Below are positions 21,560 to 32,360 of a DNA stretch of 64,000 bases, piece by piece. The stretch's first letter is position 1. Each line of letters begins with the position of its first letter. Made by a program: the position numbers and the translations under genes. Where the stretch lies: contig CAXKWD010000007.1 in assembly GCA_964059195.1 (NCBI GenBank), positions 25,679,023 to 25,743,022 on the forward strand, written 5' to 3'. The notes beneath the pieces are model-generated. The model did no database searches and was not told the DNA's origin. It was given only the letters and a program-made list of their open reading frames with translations. The DNA comes from Ectobius pallidus (lineage: Eukaryota > Arthropoda > Insecta > Blattodea > Ectobiidae).

Positions 21560-22090
21560 TATTAATGATAATCACCGTTCAACACTACTTCCAGATTATT
21601 AAAATTCAGGTTGTGTAAGATCTTAAAAATATATAGAAGGGTTAGTGATATTCTACCAACATTTTTAAGCATTATGCTCGTAGTAATGTACAGTTCTTTA
21701 GTTGCAGCGTATAACGAATAGCCAGTCAAATTACAAGTTGCTCTATTTTGAAATAATTTCATAATTCAAGGTTGGTATTCTTACAATATCCCCAAATAAA
21801 AGGAGCCTTATATCGTAGACGAGAATGCATTAACGAATAATGTAGGCTTTTTTATATAAACGATACAAAATTTCAGCTCCTAGTGAAATTTTGTTTGCAC
21901 TATTTTCTATGCATGTTTTTTTCATAATATATGTTCATCTAACATTAAACCTAAATGTTTAAAATTCAACACTTTTTGACTATTGTCATTTCTTTTAGTT
22001 TTATTCTGAAATTTGAATATTTGATCTTTGAAATATATAGGCCTATTGGCTTTTACTTACGTTTAACGACAATTTGTTGTATTTGAGCCT
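21560..22090 (-). mobile_element. Non-LTR retrotransposon remnant (ORF2 C-terminal third)
   Basis: The minus strand, with stops and frameshifts, reads LGLMLDEHIL, then KKHA.KIVQTK, then a frame (21762-21562) with RATCNLTGYSLYAATKELYI and LLYIFKILHNLN. The order (LG-x-x-LDE-L-W-H, K-I, then QxRAxRxITG, CKELFI, ILTLxxLYIxE) is that of CR1/Jockey-type LINE proteins after the RT domain. It is dead. Confidence 0.6.
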
Positions 22091-22472
22091 TCTGGTTTAA
22101 TTTTTTCTGGCTATGTTAAGCTCATTTTAAATGAAATTACCATTTTTTAAAGTGGACAACTGTGTGTTGTACACAGATTGTACCAAAAAGGAAAGTCAAA
22201 GTTTCATGGAAACACTCCTTGCATATAGAGAGTGAAATTCTTATATAACGATAGGTCCGAAAATGCTATATTTCCATGTTAGAGCCCTTTATCTACATCT
22301 GCACCACTTAGCAGAATACTCGAAAACAGAACTGTGGTAAATATAAAATCATATGAATGTATATTTTGAGATGTTCAAAATGTCCTCCGTTAGCACGGAT
22401 ACATCCGTCCACCCGCCGTAGCAGGGAGACACTCTACATCTTGCACTGCTGTTGCATTACACAAGAGTTATT

Positions 22473-23151
22473 CGAGGGTCGTCCAGTAGATAAGTTTCCC
22501 TATTGTTAAAAAATATTAAACACAATTCATTTGTTAAAAGAACTTTTGTTTTACATTATTACAACTCTTCAGTTTACTTTCCCACATAATCACCATTTTT
22601 TTTTGTTGCAAACTTCTTGGTAGCGTGACACAATTTTTTCCAAACTGTTGTACCATGCCGTATCCTGTTGCCGTAGCCAACTGTTCACTTCTTATTTCAC
22701 TTTATCATCATGCGAAAGTGCGTTCCTCCAAGATGCAGATTGAGTTGGCGAAACATGTGAAAATCACTGGGAGCAATATCTGGAGAATATGATAGATGTG
22801 AGAAAATTTCCCACTTAAATCGCCTGAGCTCCTCCCGAGTCAAGCGATGAATGCAGAGAGATACTATGATGTCGAGAGGAATCTCCGAGCGGCCATCAAA
22901 GGAAAATGTCCTCAACTTTTGTCTCGCAAAGTCCTGCTGCTGCATGATGCAACAGGATACGGTAGCCTATGGCACAACGGTGGTTTGGAAAAATTGGTGC
23001 CACGTTACCAGAAATGTTTGCAAAAATTGTGATTATGTGGAAAAGTAAGAGAAGAGTTGACATGTGTAAAACAAAAAATATTTCAACAAAAAATTATGTT
23101 TAATTTTTGTTATAGGCCTACTATGGAAATTTATTTATTGGACAAGCCTCG
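22473..23151. mobile_element. Palindromic mariner-derived foldback element (679 bp)
   Basis: Inverted ends CGAGGGTCGTCCAGTAGATA and the reverse of CGAGGCTTGTCCAATAAATA. The left arm on the minus strand reads HLSYSPDIAPSDFHMF and onward. The right arm on the plus strand reads GLEKLVPRYQKC, the mariner C terminus. In the middle YYDVERNLRAAIKGK and LLLHD are also readable on the plus strand. It is thus a head-truncated, tail-to-tail mariner, inserted in the transposase pseudogene around it. TA duplications are not evident at its ends. Confidence 0.82.
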
Positions 23152-23261
23152 CAAATACCCCCCCTCCAAAATAAAACTCTAATGGATTCAGGTCAGGCGA
23201 GCGTAATGGCCAAGGAATTGGTCCACCTCTTCCCGCTTTCTCTTGTACATAAAGATCTCGA

Positions 23262-24046
23262 TATTTTGAATGATAAATTAAGAGATACGTCCTTAAAAAT
23301 GGTCAATTGGTGCAATTCTAACAGTCTTAAACTTAAACCAAAGTAAAACTGTTGACATAAAATTTAATCTTAGTCGGGCAGCTTATGTTCCAGAGAATAC
23401 TATAAAGTTTCAAGGCATTTATATTGATCCTGGATTGGGTTGGCAGTCTCACATTAGTCATCCTGCTACAGAAATAAGTAAAGGATTATTTATACTAAGA
23501 ATACTCAAACAGATCCTAAGCTTATCGACCTTTCTACCTTGCATTTGTACATAGTCACTTAAGCTATGTAACTTTATTATGGGAAAACCATGCCTCAGCT
23601 AACACAATTTTTGTTCTTCAGAAGAGAGCTGTGAGGACAATTCGTGGAGCTCCACAAAGAACCCATTGTAAATCACTGATTGTTAAACTTAATATATTGA
23701 CTCTACCGTCACTATAATATGTTCTGAGCTGCCTAATATATAATCATTTTACTAGAAACGGGACTAATTTATATCCAAACAAGTACAATTTTACAACTAC
23801 TCCGAATAGTTTTAAAACGGTGTCCATTAAACTTTTCAACAGTTTGCCAGACCATTAAAGGATCTTACTTTATCTGCTTTTAAGAGGTCACTCAAATCTA
23901 TATTGACGGCTAACCATATTTATTCTACAGATGATTTTTTTTAGTTTTAAGTGGTAATTTTGTATTTCTTTTTTATATGTGACGATACGATACATTATAC
24001 AAAATATCCTCAGCGTAAATGATCTATCTATCTATCCATCTATCTA

Positions 24047-24081
<35 letters not shown>

Positions 24082-24085
24082 CTAT
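23262..24085 (+). mobile_element. 5'-truncated CR1/Jockey-like LINE with GATA-type microsatellite tail
   Basis: The plus strand reads LRDTSLKMVNWCNSNSLKLN, then KFQGIYIDPGLGWQSHIS and KGLFILRILKQILSLS. Frameshifted remnants follow (LQKRAVRTIRGAPQRTHC in pieces near 23610-23670). This is the post-RT part of a non-LTR ORF2. The 3' end runs into CTATCTATC/CTGTCTGTC repeats at 24019-24083, as expected for LINE integration tails. Truncation at the 5' end is typical. Confidence 0.75.
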
Positions 24086-24409
24086 CTATACATTTATTAA
24101 TTTATCACGAAACCGTCCATTCAAAAACTGACGACCATAGAGGCTGAGAAGAGCAGGAGCTTCATCGTGAATGAAGTACATGTTTTGTAGTATTCGTAAT
24201 GGCACATGTTCCAACAGGACAGGTAATTGTTTCTCTTAAAGAACGCTCTGTCCCGCGTTCATTGAGACGACGTGGCAGTGCATACGGTCCCACCAAACTG
24301 TCAGGAACAATGTTTGCCCATAGGGCTCTAACCAGGAATTAAGGCATTTTCGGACCCATATTCATTTAACATAATTTCATTCTCTATATGCAAGGAATGT
24401 TTCCCCAAA

Positions 24410-25285
24410 GTTTTGTTACACAGGGAAACTGTATAAAAGATAAAGACATGGTGATGCAAATGTATTATAATCCATCAAAATGCTACTTCCCGAGTAAAGC
24501 TTTGTTAGTTAACTGCCTTCTTTGTACACAACTTATTTTGATTTTAAGAAACGTTTTATTTTTTGGCGAACAATTCTTAAGACAAACATAGTGTTTACAT
24601 TATGTATTTTTGATAATCGCTCCTATGGTTGGCGTGGATGTCCCCCCCCCCCCCCAATATGAAATTACCCAGGGTCCCTGAGCCATAGGCTACACCCCTG
24701 GAGAAATTACAAGTTTTACATTTACAATTTGTACAATAATTAATTAACTATTTCTTTTCGCTTGGCGATAAAGTTGTTTCTTGCATCCTTTGTCACAAAC
24801 ACAATTACAGCCCTTAATGTTCAAAAACTAGTGAGAAAACATAAAAATGAAAAAATAAAAAATGTTACAAAGTTGTTGATAGAAGAAGCACATTCCTCGC
24901 ACTACACTGGTGTGGATGATTAAGTCCTAGCTAGTAATGTAATAGTGTTACATGAAGAAACAATGTGTTTTTATAGAAGAAGAAGATGTGATTATTGGGA
25001 AGCGTCAGACGGGCGAATTATTTTTAAAACGACAAGAAAAAGAGGCTGGGTCATCGTGAACTAAGCAAACCGGACGCTGTACGTGAGAATCGTGGTCACC
25101 GACCTCAGCTCCGATCACCATCGAATAAAAGTTACAAACCTGCTCAATCTACTCGGCTTGCTTTTTGTCCTAGGAACAGGATTCCCAACACGACGAGAAT
25201 AAAACATGATCCGTTATTTTCATGCGTCCAGCCGTACCTAGATCGGTTTTCTTGTATTAAGGGGACACTTTTGTATAAACATGAC
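24410..25285. other. Spacer with a possible hAT terminus
   Basis: A 14-C run at about 24642 lies near CATAGGCTACACCCCTGGAG (24686), a sequence in the style of hAT ends found elsewhere here, but no partner end or duplication was found. The remainder is not recognised. Confidence 0.4.
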
Positions 25286-25288
25286 CGC

Positions 25289-25400
25289 CTACTGACTGCG
25301 GATCCTCAGGTTTATGTTTGATCTTCGGTAACTCCTCTGATATTTCCGAGATAGGGAGTTATGGAACGGGTGCATTCATCCTCGTGAGGACAGCTTAGGG
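25289..25400 (+). mobile_element. SINE family B, copy 3, head part
   Basis: GACTGCGGATCCTCAGGTTT... TCCTCTGATATTTCCGAGAT...GGAACGGGTGCATTCATCCT matches the head and first body block of SINE B. The rest of the element is found at 25935-26085, so about 535 bp of other DNA lies between. Confidence 0.65.
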
Positions 25401-25934
25401 GATGTTTGATAAATAACACAGCCCAACAGTGGCTATACTTAGTGTGCTTATTCCAAATATGTAAATGTTTTTCTGTACCAGCTCTACTTTTATATAGATT
25501 TTATTCGTGAACTCTTAGTCTATCGAAACAAAATCTTGCTTGATAATATAGCTAGTGATGGTTCTTGACCATATTTTGGACACGTAGGATGAAAACTGTA
25601 CGAAGTACAGAAAACCTAAAAGCTGGATTATTTTTTGGCCCTCAAATTGATAGCGCCTAAGTCATAAACGATCCTACAATATGTGATAGTATCAATTTTT
25701 TTAAAAGACCCCATGTTATATTGTTATTGTAATGTTAGTGTGTTGCTTTTTTTCTTCACATGATTTAGAAGCTAAAAATAGGCACTGTTTTTTATTTATA
25801 TCAAACGTAAAATGGGATAATATGTATAATGGTAATACCATATCTCACAAAACTAAAGCTGATAGGGCAAACCTATTCTCACATTTGGCATCAGCGACCT
25901 AAATATACCCAAGAATAAGTATAAATTCTAAGGC
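25401..25934. other. DNA separating two halves of a SINE
   Basis: Unrecognised AT-rich sequence between the head and tail of SINE B copy 3. No inverted ends or target duplication seen by eye, so insertion is inferred from the SINE alone. Confidence 0.4.
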
Positions 25935-26085
25935 ATCAAAATGGCTGTTGGTCACGAAATCATCAGTAACTACCGTGGGCCTTGGCATACTAACCACGTG
26001 TCCCTCAATCTTGCCATCTGCCCTTTGTAAATGACGCAGAGGTCGGATGTCCCACAAAGAATGTAGCGCCACGGAGTTTCGTTTG
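25935..26085 (+). mobile_element. SINE family B, copy 3, tail part
   Basis: GTCACGAAATCATCAGTAAC, GGGCCTTGGCATACTAACCA, CTTGCCATCTGCCCTTTG and a GTAGCGCCACGGAG end match the second half of SINE B copies 1 and 2. It lacks the TAGGCC present in both of those before the GTCC block. Confidence 0.7.
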
Positions 26086-26089
26086 GAAA

Positions 26090-26508
26090 TTTTAGGCATG
26101 ACGTAATAGATAAAACAAAAATGAGTCAAAAGAAAAATACAGTCGAACTGTGATAATTCGCAATCGAAAAGACCAGAAGGAAAAAAAAGGAATTAATCGC
26201 GATTTGTATTTAGAAAAGCATATTGCTTTGTATAGGAATGTCGAAGGACCAAGCTATTATTCACGATTTTGAATTTAAAAAGTTCGAAATAAGTTCAACT
26301 GTAATACGAACTTTACAATAGGCCTATACCCTTTCCTATCCTCGTTCTACATTCAGAAATACAGTTTCCAATGGTGACCGCAAACCACAATAAATGATCA
26401 AGATAAAATGAAATATGTCTAACATTAACCGTTTTATAATATAAGCGAATAATAATGCAATATTATGACACTCCTTATTCAAAGGCATGTAAACTTTGTA
26501 TAATTTTA
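26090..26508. other. Non-coding stretch, nothing recognised
   Basis: AT-rich, one TAGGCCTA near 26320. No gene or repeat partner. Confidence 0.45.
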
Positions 26509-26510
26509 TC

Positions 26511-26960
26511 ACTAGCTTAAAAAGCCCGGCTTCGCCCAGGTTTTGTATTTTGTGATTTGAAATTCACTTCTGAAGGACATTCGATTTTCAAACTCTAGGT
26601 CCTTATTCGACATAAGTACAACTTAGAACATTCAAACTATTCCCTCAGAAAATGCTTGATCTTGCTTTTTACGGCTAATAGCGAACATAAAATTTTGCAC
26701 TCAATTGCTTCTACACACCATGTCTGGGGTTGGGATTGAAATAAGAAGAAACAGAAATTCGGGTATTTTAAAATTGTACTGTATTTACGGAATATTTTAT
26801 TTCTCATTCTCATGTTTTCACACAACCGTATCGGGATTGAAATCAATTAAAGAAATTCAGTATCACTTTCATACTTTCCTTCCAAAAGATCTGGGACATA
26901 ATTTACTGCGCGCATAGGATTAAAAACATTCCATCCTATTTTGTATCTTTTTACATGCTT
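26511..26960 (+). mobile_element. Repeat family A, copy A3, 3'-truncated
   Basis: ACTAGCTTAAAAAGCCCGGC with loop CTTCGC, then diverged A body (AAGAAGAAACAGAAATTC and onward). It ends near 26960 without the GTCAG tail. 26985-27120 is instead shared with about 19235-19380. Confidence 0.7.
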
Positions 26961-27131
26961 AGGGTCTATGATAAACATCCACATTCCTCAACTAATACAA
27001 AGCCTACAGCTATGAATAACTTATCAGTGAAAAGGATTTTTTTTACAGACTTCTGATATAGCATACTCGTTGGCACACACTCAGGCTGAGACAACTGTAC
27101 CACATACACAGTTTCAATTTTATATATTATA

Positions 27132-27605
27132 TACCTTAAAAGACCCGGCTTCACCCGGGTTTTATATTTTGTAATTCGAAATTAACATGTGAAGGACTTT
27201 CGATTTTCAAATTCTAGGTCCTTATATAAGTATTAAAAATTCGAAATGGAGAAGAACGAGTTATCACACTCAAATTATTCGCTCAGAAAACACTTTGATA
27301 TAACTTTTTATGGCTCTTGCATCCCATCGCTTCTACACATCAAGCCTGTTTGGAGTTGAAATAAGAAGAAACAGAAATTCCGGAACATAGAATTGTATTG
27401 TCTTTGCGGAATATTTTATTTTTTACTCTCATACAACCATTTCGGGAGAAATTGAATATCACTTTCATACTTCCCTCCCCAAAAACCGGGGAAATGATAA
27501 TATACCTATTGCCATACCTCGTACGGTATTCTCCATGTCCACGGTAGATAAAGTTATGTGCCTGCATCACATTGTGCGTTAGATGAATTATATCGATAGT
27601 TTCTC
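27132..27605 (+). mobile_element. Repeat family A, copy A4, left part (host of element Y)
   Basis: CTTAAAAGACCCGGCTTCAC through GATAGTTTCTC corresponds to A consensus up to the GATAACTTCTCTTATTTGTC block. The copy is split by element Y and resumes at 36174 with TATGTCAAAATCCC, giving an exactly continuous A sequence when Y is removed. Confidence 0.82.
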
Positions 27606-28549
27606 TAAGAGCCGTTTTCTCCAAATCCGATTGAACTTGGCATAAGCCAAACCCGTTCAATTTGGGTATTGAGTTTAAACAGACTTTCATTTTCTCCAAA
27701 CAATTTTGGCGGACGTTCTGTTTAAACGAAATGCTCGCGGGTTCAAGCGATGAAAGAGTAGTAGTACCATCTTGACAGTTTACAGGCTTTGGATCTTGAG
27801 TGTATCTGACCAATCAGGAACCAAGGACACCGATTTCCAATATGTCTGCCGTTTGTGAAGAAGGAGATTGTGTTTTTATTTTGTTAAAGAGAACTGTGTG
27901 TGTTAAGTGTGGTCTCTAGTGAAAATTGTAGTGTAATTATAGCGTAATAATAATAAATTATAATTTAAACATCTGAAGTGTTGTGTAGAGTAATTTGTTC
28001 AGTTGTTTTCTTGAATTCATTTGGAAAGCTTTTTGCGTTAAGAATATGTCTTCCGAACAGCTTCCTTCTGATTTGTCGCGAATTCATATTAAATTGAAAT
28101 TAAATCGTATATAAGGTACCGGGTCTTGTAATGTTTACATTATGTTAAATATACTATTTAACATGTTTCTATATAATAGCCTATAATATGCCAAATGTGT
28201 TTTAATATAACAGTTTGGGAAAAAGGTATTTTATGCCGCGCACGAGTTTTCCACTCCCACTTCTGTAATATTGTGAAATATAATTTTTGGTGCAAGGGTC
28301 TTTTTTTATTATGAAATATTATTTTGTTGTTTATAGTTGTGACATATTATGTTTGGTGCAAGCAAGGGCGCCCATATGATATTTTCTAGGGGGGGGCCAA
28401 ATTTTTAGTTAATTTATTTTTTGTCCCTTTAACTTCTTGGGTTAGTTTGTAACATTACATTAATAATATAATAATGTAAGTGCAACAATGAAGTAGCCAG
28501 AAAATAATTTCGGGGAGGATTGGAAGTGGCAGGGGATTTGGAATACCCC

Positions 28550-28742
28550 CCCAAGCAAGGGGGTCGTGGGTCCATCCCCAGAAAATTTTAAAATATTCAA
28601 CTAATTAAAATCACTTTTTACGCTATTTTAGCACTGAAAAACTAGTTAGGGAATTTGTTTACGTGCCAATGTAAACAAGAAATCGTTACCTAAGTCGGGG
28701 GTCCACCCCTGGGAAATTTTTAAATAATGAACTAGTTGAAAT
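28550..28742 (+). repeat. 143-bp tandem array, left part
   Basis: More than one unit of the array that resumes at 31841. Each unit carries CGGGGGTCCACCCC, TTTTTAAAT, ATTTTAGC-CTGAAAAACTAG and GTTACCTAAGT. Confidence 0.8.
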
Positions 28743-29321
28743 TAGTCCAGTCACCAGGTACTTTTGCCTGGAAAAAGGTCCGAAGTTAATAATTTTTTAG
28801 TATGTTGTATATGGGTATTCTGAGGTGTAGAATCCAAGTTTTCCAATTCGAGAACCTTGTGCTAACTTCAGGGCAGCCGAAAAACCCCGAAATTATTGGG
28901 CTTTTTTCAATGTTTTCCTTATAACTTTTAAACAACGCGTTTTATCTGAAAATACTCTATTATGAAAATTAAAGGGCAATAAATTTGCTACACATTGCAC
29001 TGTTTAAACTTTTTTTAAGTCGAATACGTACCGAGATATGGAGCTTCGAAGTTTCGAGTTATTTTTCAAAATATTGAAAAACTGCAAAAAATGCAGGATT
29101 TTCCCTAGTAACTTTCATCTTTCAATAATGCTATATGAATAACGTTCAATAACCTACACAATAGAAACCCCACCCTTAATGAGATGTTCTTTTCTGAATA
29201 AAGAACACAATTCTCGATGTATAAAAATGAATTTTATAAAAATGTATAATACATGTAATGGCATGTGGATATATTAAGTACAAAATATGTAAATTATTAC
29301 AAATTAGTCATTCATATTAAT

Positions 29322-30590
29322 TCATAAAAGCCTTGATCTCTTTGGTCCCAATGGCAAGTCCGCATCTCTCAGTGATTCCTCTTCCTCCTGAGCAATGATC
29401 TTATCGATGACGTCATCCTCCTCGTCGCACTCAATTTCTGTGTCTTCCTCGTTGATGTCGGTTTCAGGCGAATTCTCGCAAGCATTTCCTGCACAATTCT
29501 TGCAGATGGTTGAGCATCGGAGTCCTGCTTTGTTGCAGCTGCAAGCCCCGGTGCTACACCCTGTCATGCACTCGCAATGTATCATGTGCAGCAACTTTCC
29601 TGGAGCTGCATCCATGGTCGTTGTTATAGGGATCAGCCCTCGTTTCGTTAAAGTCCAGCCCCAAACTCACGGTAACTTTTTGTAGCCCAGCCACGTCTGC
29701 ACTTGCAGATAGGTACGAAAAGAATGGTACCGGGCAGCGTCTCGTGTAGGGGGCAATCTGGTAAGGTTGATTTTGAATTTTGACACGGAGTTGGAAAATA
29801 TTCGGTACTGAAGATCATCCAGAGTATCTGTGTCCATGTTACCACCGTACAGTATCACAAGAAACTTTTCCCCTGCTTCCGAAATTTGGCATGGTGTTGC
29901 TTCGTTATCTTTGAAAATACTAACAATGTCAGACAGAGAACGGGTTTTTTCATACATAGTGAAAACTTTCTTCTTTCCTTGTCAAAATGGGTTTGATGTA
30001 GTGTCACACCCGCTTGCTGCATGAAGGAAAAGAATATCCTGAGTATTGTATTTGCAAGAAGCTGGCGAATATAAAACACTGGGGTATTACCTCTCCCACT
30101 CTTTCGGAAATAAACGTTCTTTAGAGAAGAGCCTAATGCAGTCAGCAATACTAAGAGATCGATGTCTTCACCTGTGATAGTAACACTATTGAAGTCAGAA
30201 GCCTTAGATATTGCAGTTTTCACTATCATGAAATCAGCATCTTCTATTGCTGCTTAACTTCGATGCCCTTTGCTGCCATTTAGGTCATCAGCATTGAAAT
30301 AAAGTTTCTCTTGTTCGTGTCATAGGACAAAAATTTTTCTTGCGACAATGTAACGGCCGTTGTTAACGAAAATACAAATTTTCTGGACGATTGCAGCAAA
30401 GCCCGGCGATATCGTTCAGCTGCTTTGGTGCTCTGATAAGCGACGTCACTAAGATATCCATCGAATACTACTATGGCATTACACCCAAAGAGTTTCTGTA
30501 CCTAGTCCTCATAGGTCTTGCACTCTGTCTGGAACGTGCGTGATGTAGTCTTACCCCATACAACCTTATGCAGTCACTTACTACACATTT
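29322..30590 (-). pseudogene. PIN/FEN-like nuclease-type transposon protein with Cys-rich tail, frameshifted
   Basis: Minus-strand pieces in order: KVVWGKTTSRTF and NAIVVFDGY (with a stop before), TKAAERYRR, SQEKFLSYDTNK, then ITGEDIDLLVLLTAL (30229-29855 frame). After a frameshift come DILFLHAASGCDTTS and LPPTRDAARYHSFRTYLQVQ, and after another MIHCECMTGCSTGACSC...CSTICKNC with an acidic tail to 29322. The FDGY, GEDxDLLVLL and HAxSGCDTTS blocks plus the Cys-rich tail characterise an uncharacterised insect protein family found in many copies per genome. The GED-D acids look like a PIN-fold active site (inference). Stops and frameshifts make it a pseudogene. Confidence 0.75.
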
Positions 30591-30624
30591 TCTGCTGCCA
30601 AGGTCTTCATCCTGTAAGGAGTGA

Positions 30625-31315
30625 ATGCTGAATTGGCAGCAAAGGAGGACATCATCGATAAGATCATTGCTCAGGAGGAATTACTGAGAGATGATGCCGA
30701 TTTGCCAATCGGGAGCAAAGAGACCAATGCTTTTATCAATCAATATTAACGGAAATTTGTAATAATTTACATATTTTCTACTTAGTTAATATATCCACAT
30801 ATCATATGTAGTATAAATTTTTATAAAATACATTTTTATGTATCGATTATTGTGTACTTTATTCTTAAATGAACATCTCATTAAGAATGGGGTTTCTATT
30901 GTGTAGGTTATTGAACGTTATTCATACAGAAATGTTTAAAGATGAATGTTACTAGGAAAAATGCTCCATTTTCGCAGTTTTTCGATATTTGGAGAATTTT
31001 TCAAAACTTTGAAGCGTCATATATCGGTACATATTTGGTTTTAGAAAACATGTAAACAGTTCAAATAATAGCAAATTTCATGCCCTTTAACTTTTGTAAT
31101 GGAGTGTTTTAAACTAATATGCATTGTTTAGGAGTTATAAGGAAAACACTGAAAAAAACCCAAAATTTCGGGGTTTTTCGGCTGCCCTGAAGTTCGCACA
31201 GGGTTCTCGAATTGGAAAACTTGGATTCTACACCACAGAATATCCACATACAACATATTAAAAAAAGATTAACTTCGGACCTTTTTCCAGACAAAAGTAC
31301 CTGGTGACTGGACTA
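30625..31315 (+). repeat. Right inverted arm of F, carrying a reversed copy of the gene's 3' end
   Basis: On the plus strand AAKEDIIDKIIAQEELLRDD and DLPIGSKE repeat, in reverse orientation, the DVIDKIIAQEEEESLRDADLP end of the minus-strand gene. The copy then continues through the noncoding arm to TGACTGGACTA. The arm therefore spans coding plus flank, so it arose by inverted duplication of the 3' end of a larger element. Confidence 0.75.
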
Positions 31316-31434
31316 TAAACCGTTCCACGGCCTTCAAGGAAATCGCCCAACAGAACGTCCTGACGGGGGAGGGAGGGGGATGATGATGTTAAATTTATTA
31401 ATTTAGATTCACCTACCATTACTACTATTATTAT

Positions 31435-31840
31435 CCATATAGAAATGTTGGAAGATGAAGTTTACTAGGGAAAATCCTGCATTTTTTGCAGTTTTTCAAT
31501 ATTTTGAAAAATAACTCGAAACTTCGAAGCTCCATATCTCGGTACATATTCGACTTAAAAAACGTTTAAACAGTGAGAATTGTAGCAAATTTATTGCCCT
31601 TTAATTTTTATAATAGAGTATTTTCTGATAAAACGTGTTGTTTAGGAGTTATAAGGAAAACATTGAAAAAAGCCCAAAAATTTCGGGGTTTTTCGGCTGC
31701 CCTGAAGTTAGCACAAGGTTCTCGAATTGGAAAACTTGGATTCTACACCTCAGAATACCCACATACAACATACTAAAAAATCATTAACTTCGGACCTTTT
31801 TCCAGGCAAACCCAATTTTCAGTACCTGGTGACTGGACTA
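31435..31840 (+). repeat. Second right terminal arm of F
   Basis: Closer in sequence to the left arm than the first right arm is: AAAGGTCCGAAGTTAAT, CTGCCCTGAAGTTAGC and CTCGAATTGGAAAACTTGG are shared. It has a short extra CCCAATTTTC before the end. It is the arm that borders the target duplication. Confidence 0.75.
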
Positions 31841-32360
31841 AATCACATTTTACGCTATTTTAGCTCTGAAAAATGAGTTATTAAATTTGTTTACCATACT
31901 TTAAGATATGCCAACTTAAACAAGAAATTGTTACCTAAGTCGGGGGTTGCCCCTGGAAAATTTTTAAATACTGAACTAATGAAAATCACATTTCACTCTA
32001 TTTTAGCTCTGAAAAACTAGGTAGGAAATTTGTTTACCATACTCTAAGATATACCAACTTAAACGAGAAATTGTTACCTAAGTCGGGGGTTCACCCCCGG
32101 AAGATTTTGAAATACTGAACTAATGAAAATCACATTTTATGCTATTTTAGCCCTGAAAGCTAGTTAGGAAATTTATTTACCATACTCTAAGACATACCAA
32201 CGTAAACAAGAAATCATTACCTAAGTCGGGGGTCCACCCCCGGAAAATTTTTAAATATTGAACTAATTAAAATAACATTTTACGCTATTTTAGCTCTGAA
32301 AAACTAGTTAGGAAATTTGTTTACCATACTCTAAGACATGCGGACTTAAACAAACCTAAG
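31841..32360 (+). repeat. 143-bp tandem array, right part (about 3.5 units)
   Basis: GTTACCTAAGTCGGGGG recurs at 31931, 32074 and 32217, giving a 143-bp period. Each unit has a CGGGGGTCCACCCCCGG near-palindrome. Units differ by a few substitutions. The array continues the part at 28550 that F split. Confidence 0.88.

Larger units (their letters stand above)
22375..24317 (-). pseudogene. Transposase of Tc1/mariner superfamily, broken into three parts
   Basis: Read on the minus strand: DSLVGPYALPRRLN, then LPVLLEHVPLRILQNMYFIHDEAPALLS, given here as LPVLLEHVPLRI and MYFIHDEAP, and NGRFRD (24317-24100). Next comes GRGGPIPWPLRSPDLNPLEF (23235-23165), then LLRRVDGCIRANGGHFEHL (22430-22370). HDxAP and SPDLNPL are the blocks carrying catalytic acids in this insect-wide transposase family, and the GGHFEHL end is typical. 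Frameshifts and two insertions inactivate it; the N-terminal DNA-binding part is absent. Confidence 0.78.
22200..24410 (-). mobile_element. Tc1/mariner-superfamily transposon with two nested insertions
   Basis: Inverted arms: CTCCTTGCATATAGAGAGTG... GTCCGAAAATGC...TTAGAGCCCT on the left (22211-22290) and the reverse complement near 24322-24398. Between them a transposase pseudogene on the minus strand is interrupted by a LINE (23262-24085) and by a mariner palindrome (22473-23151). The arms and the coding fragments lie in the order expected of one decayed element. Confidence 0.7.
28743..31840. mobile_element. Inverted-repeat element F carrying a PIN-nuclease-like gene
   Basis: Starts TAGTCCAGTCACCAGGTAC and ends GTACCTGGTGACTGGACTA, with an apparent 3-bp AAT duplication; the interrupted 143-bp array shows the empty site. 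A first right end lies at 31315 and a second, better matching one at 31840. The left arm (28743 to about 29430) pairs with both about 30625-31315 and 31435-31840. The inner right arm even includes the 3' coding end of the gene. The gene is on the minus strand between the arms and is dead. Confidence 0.78.
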
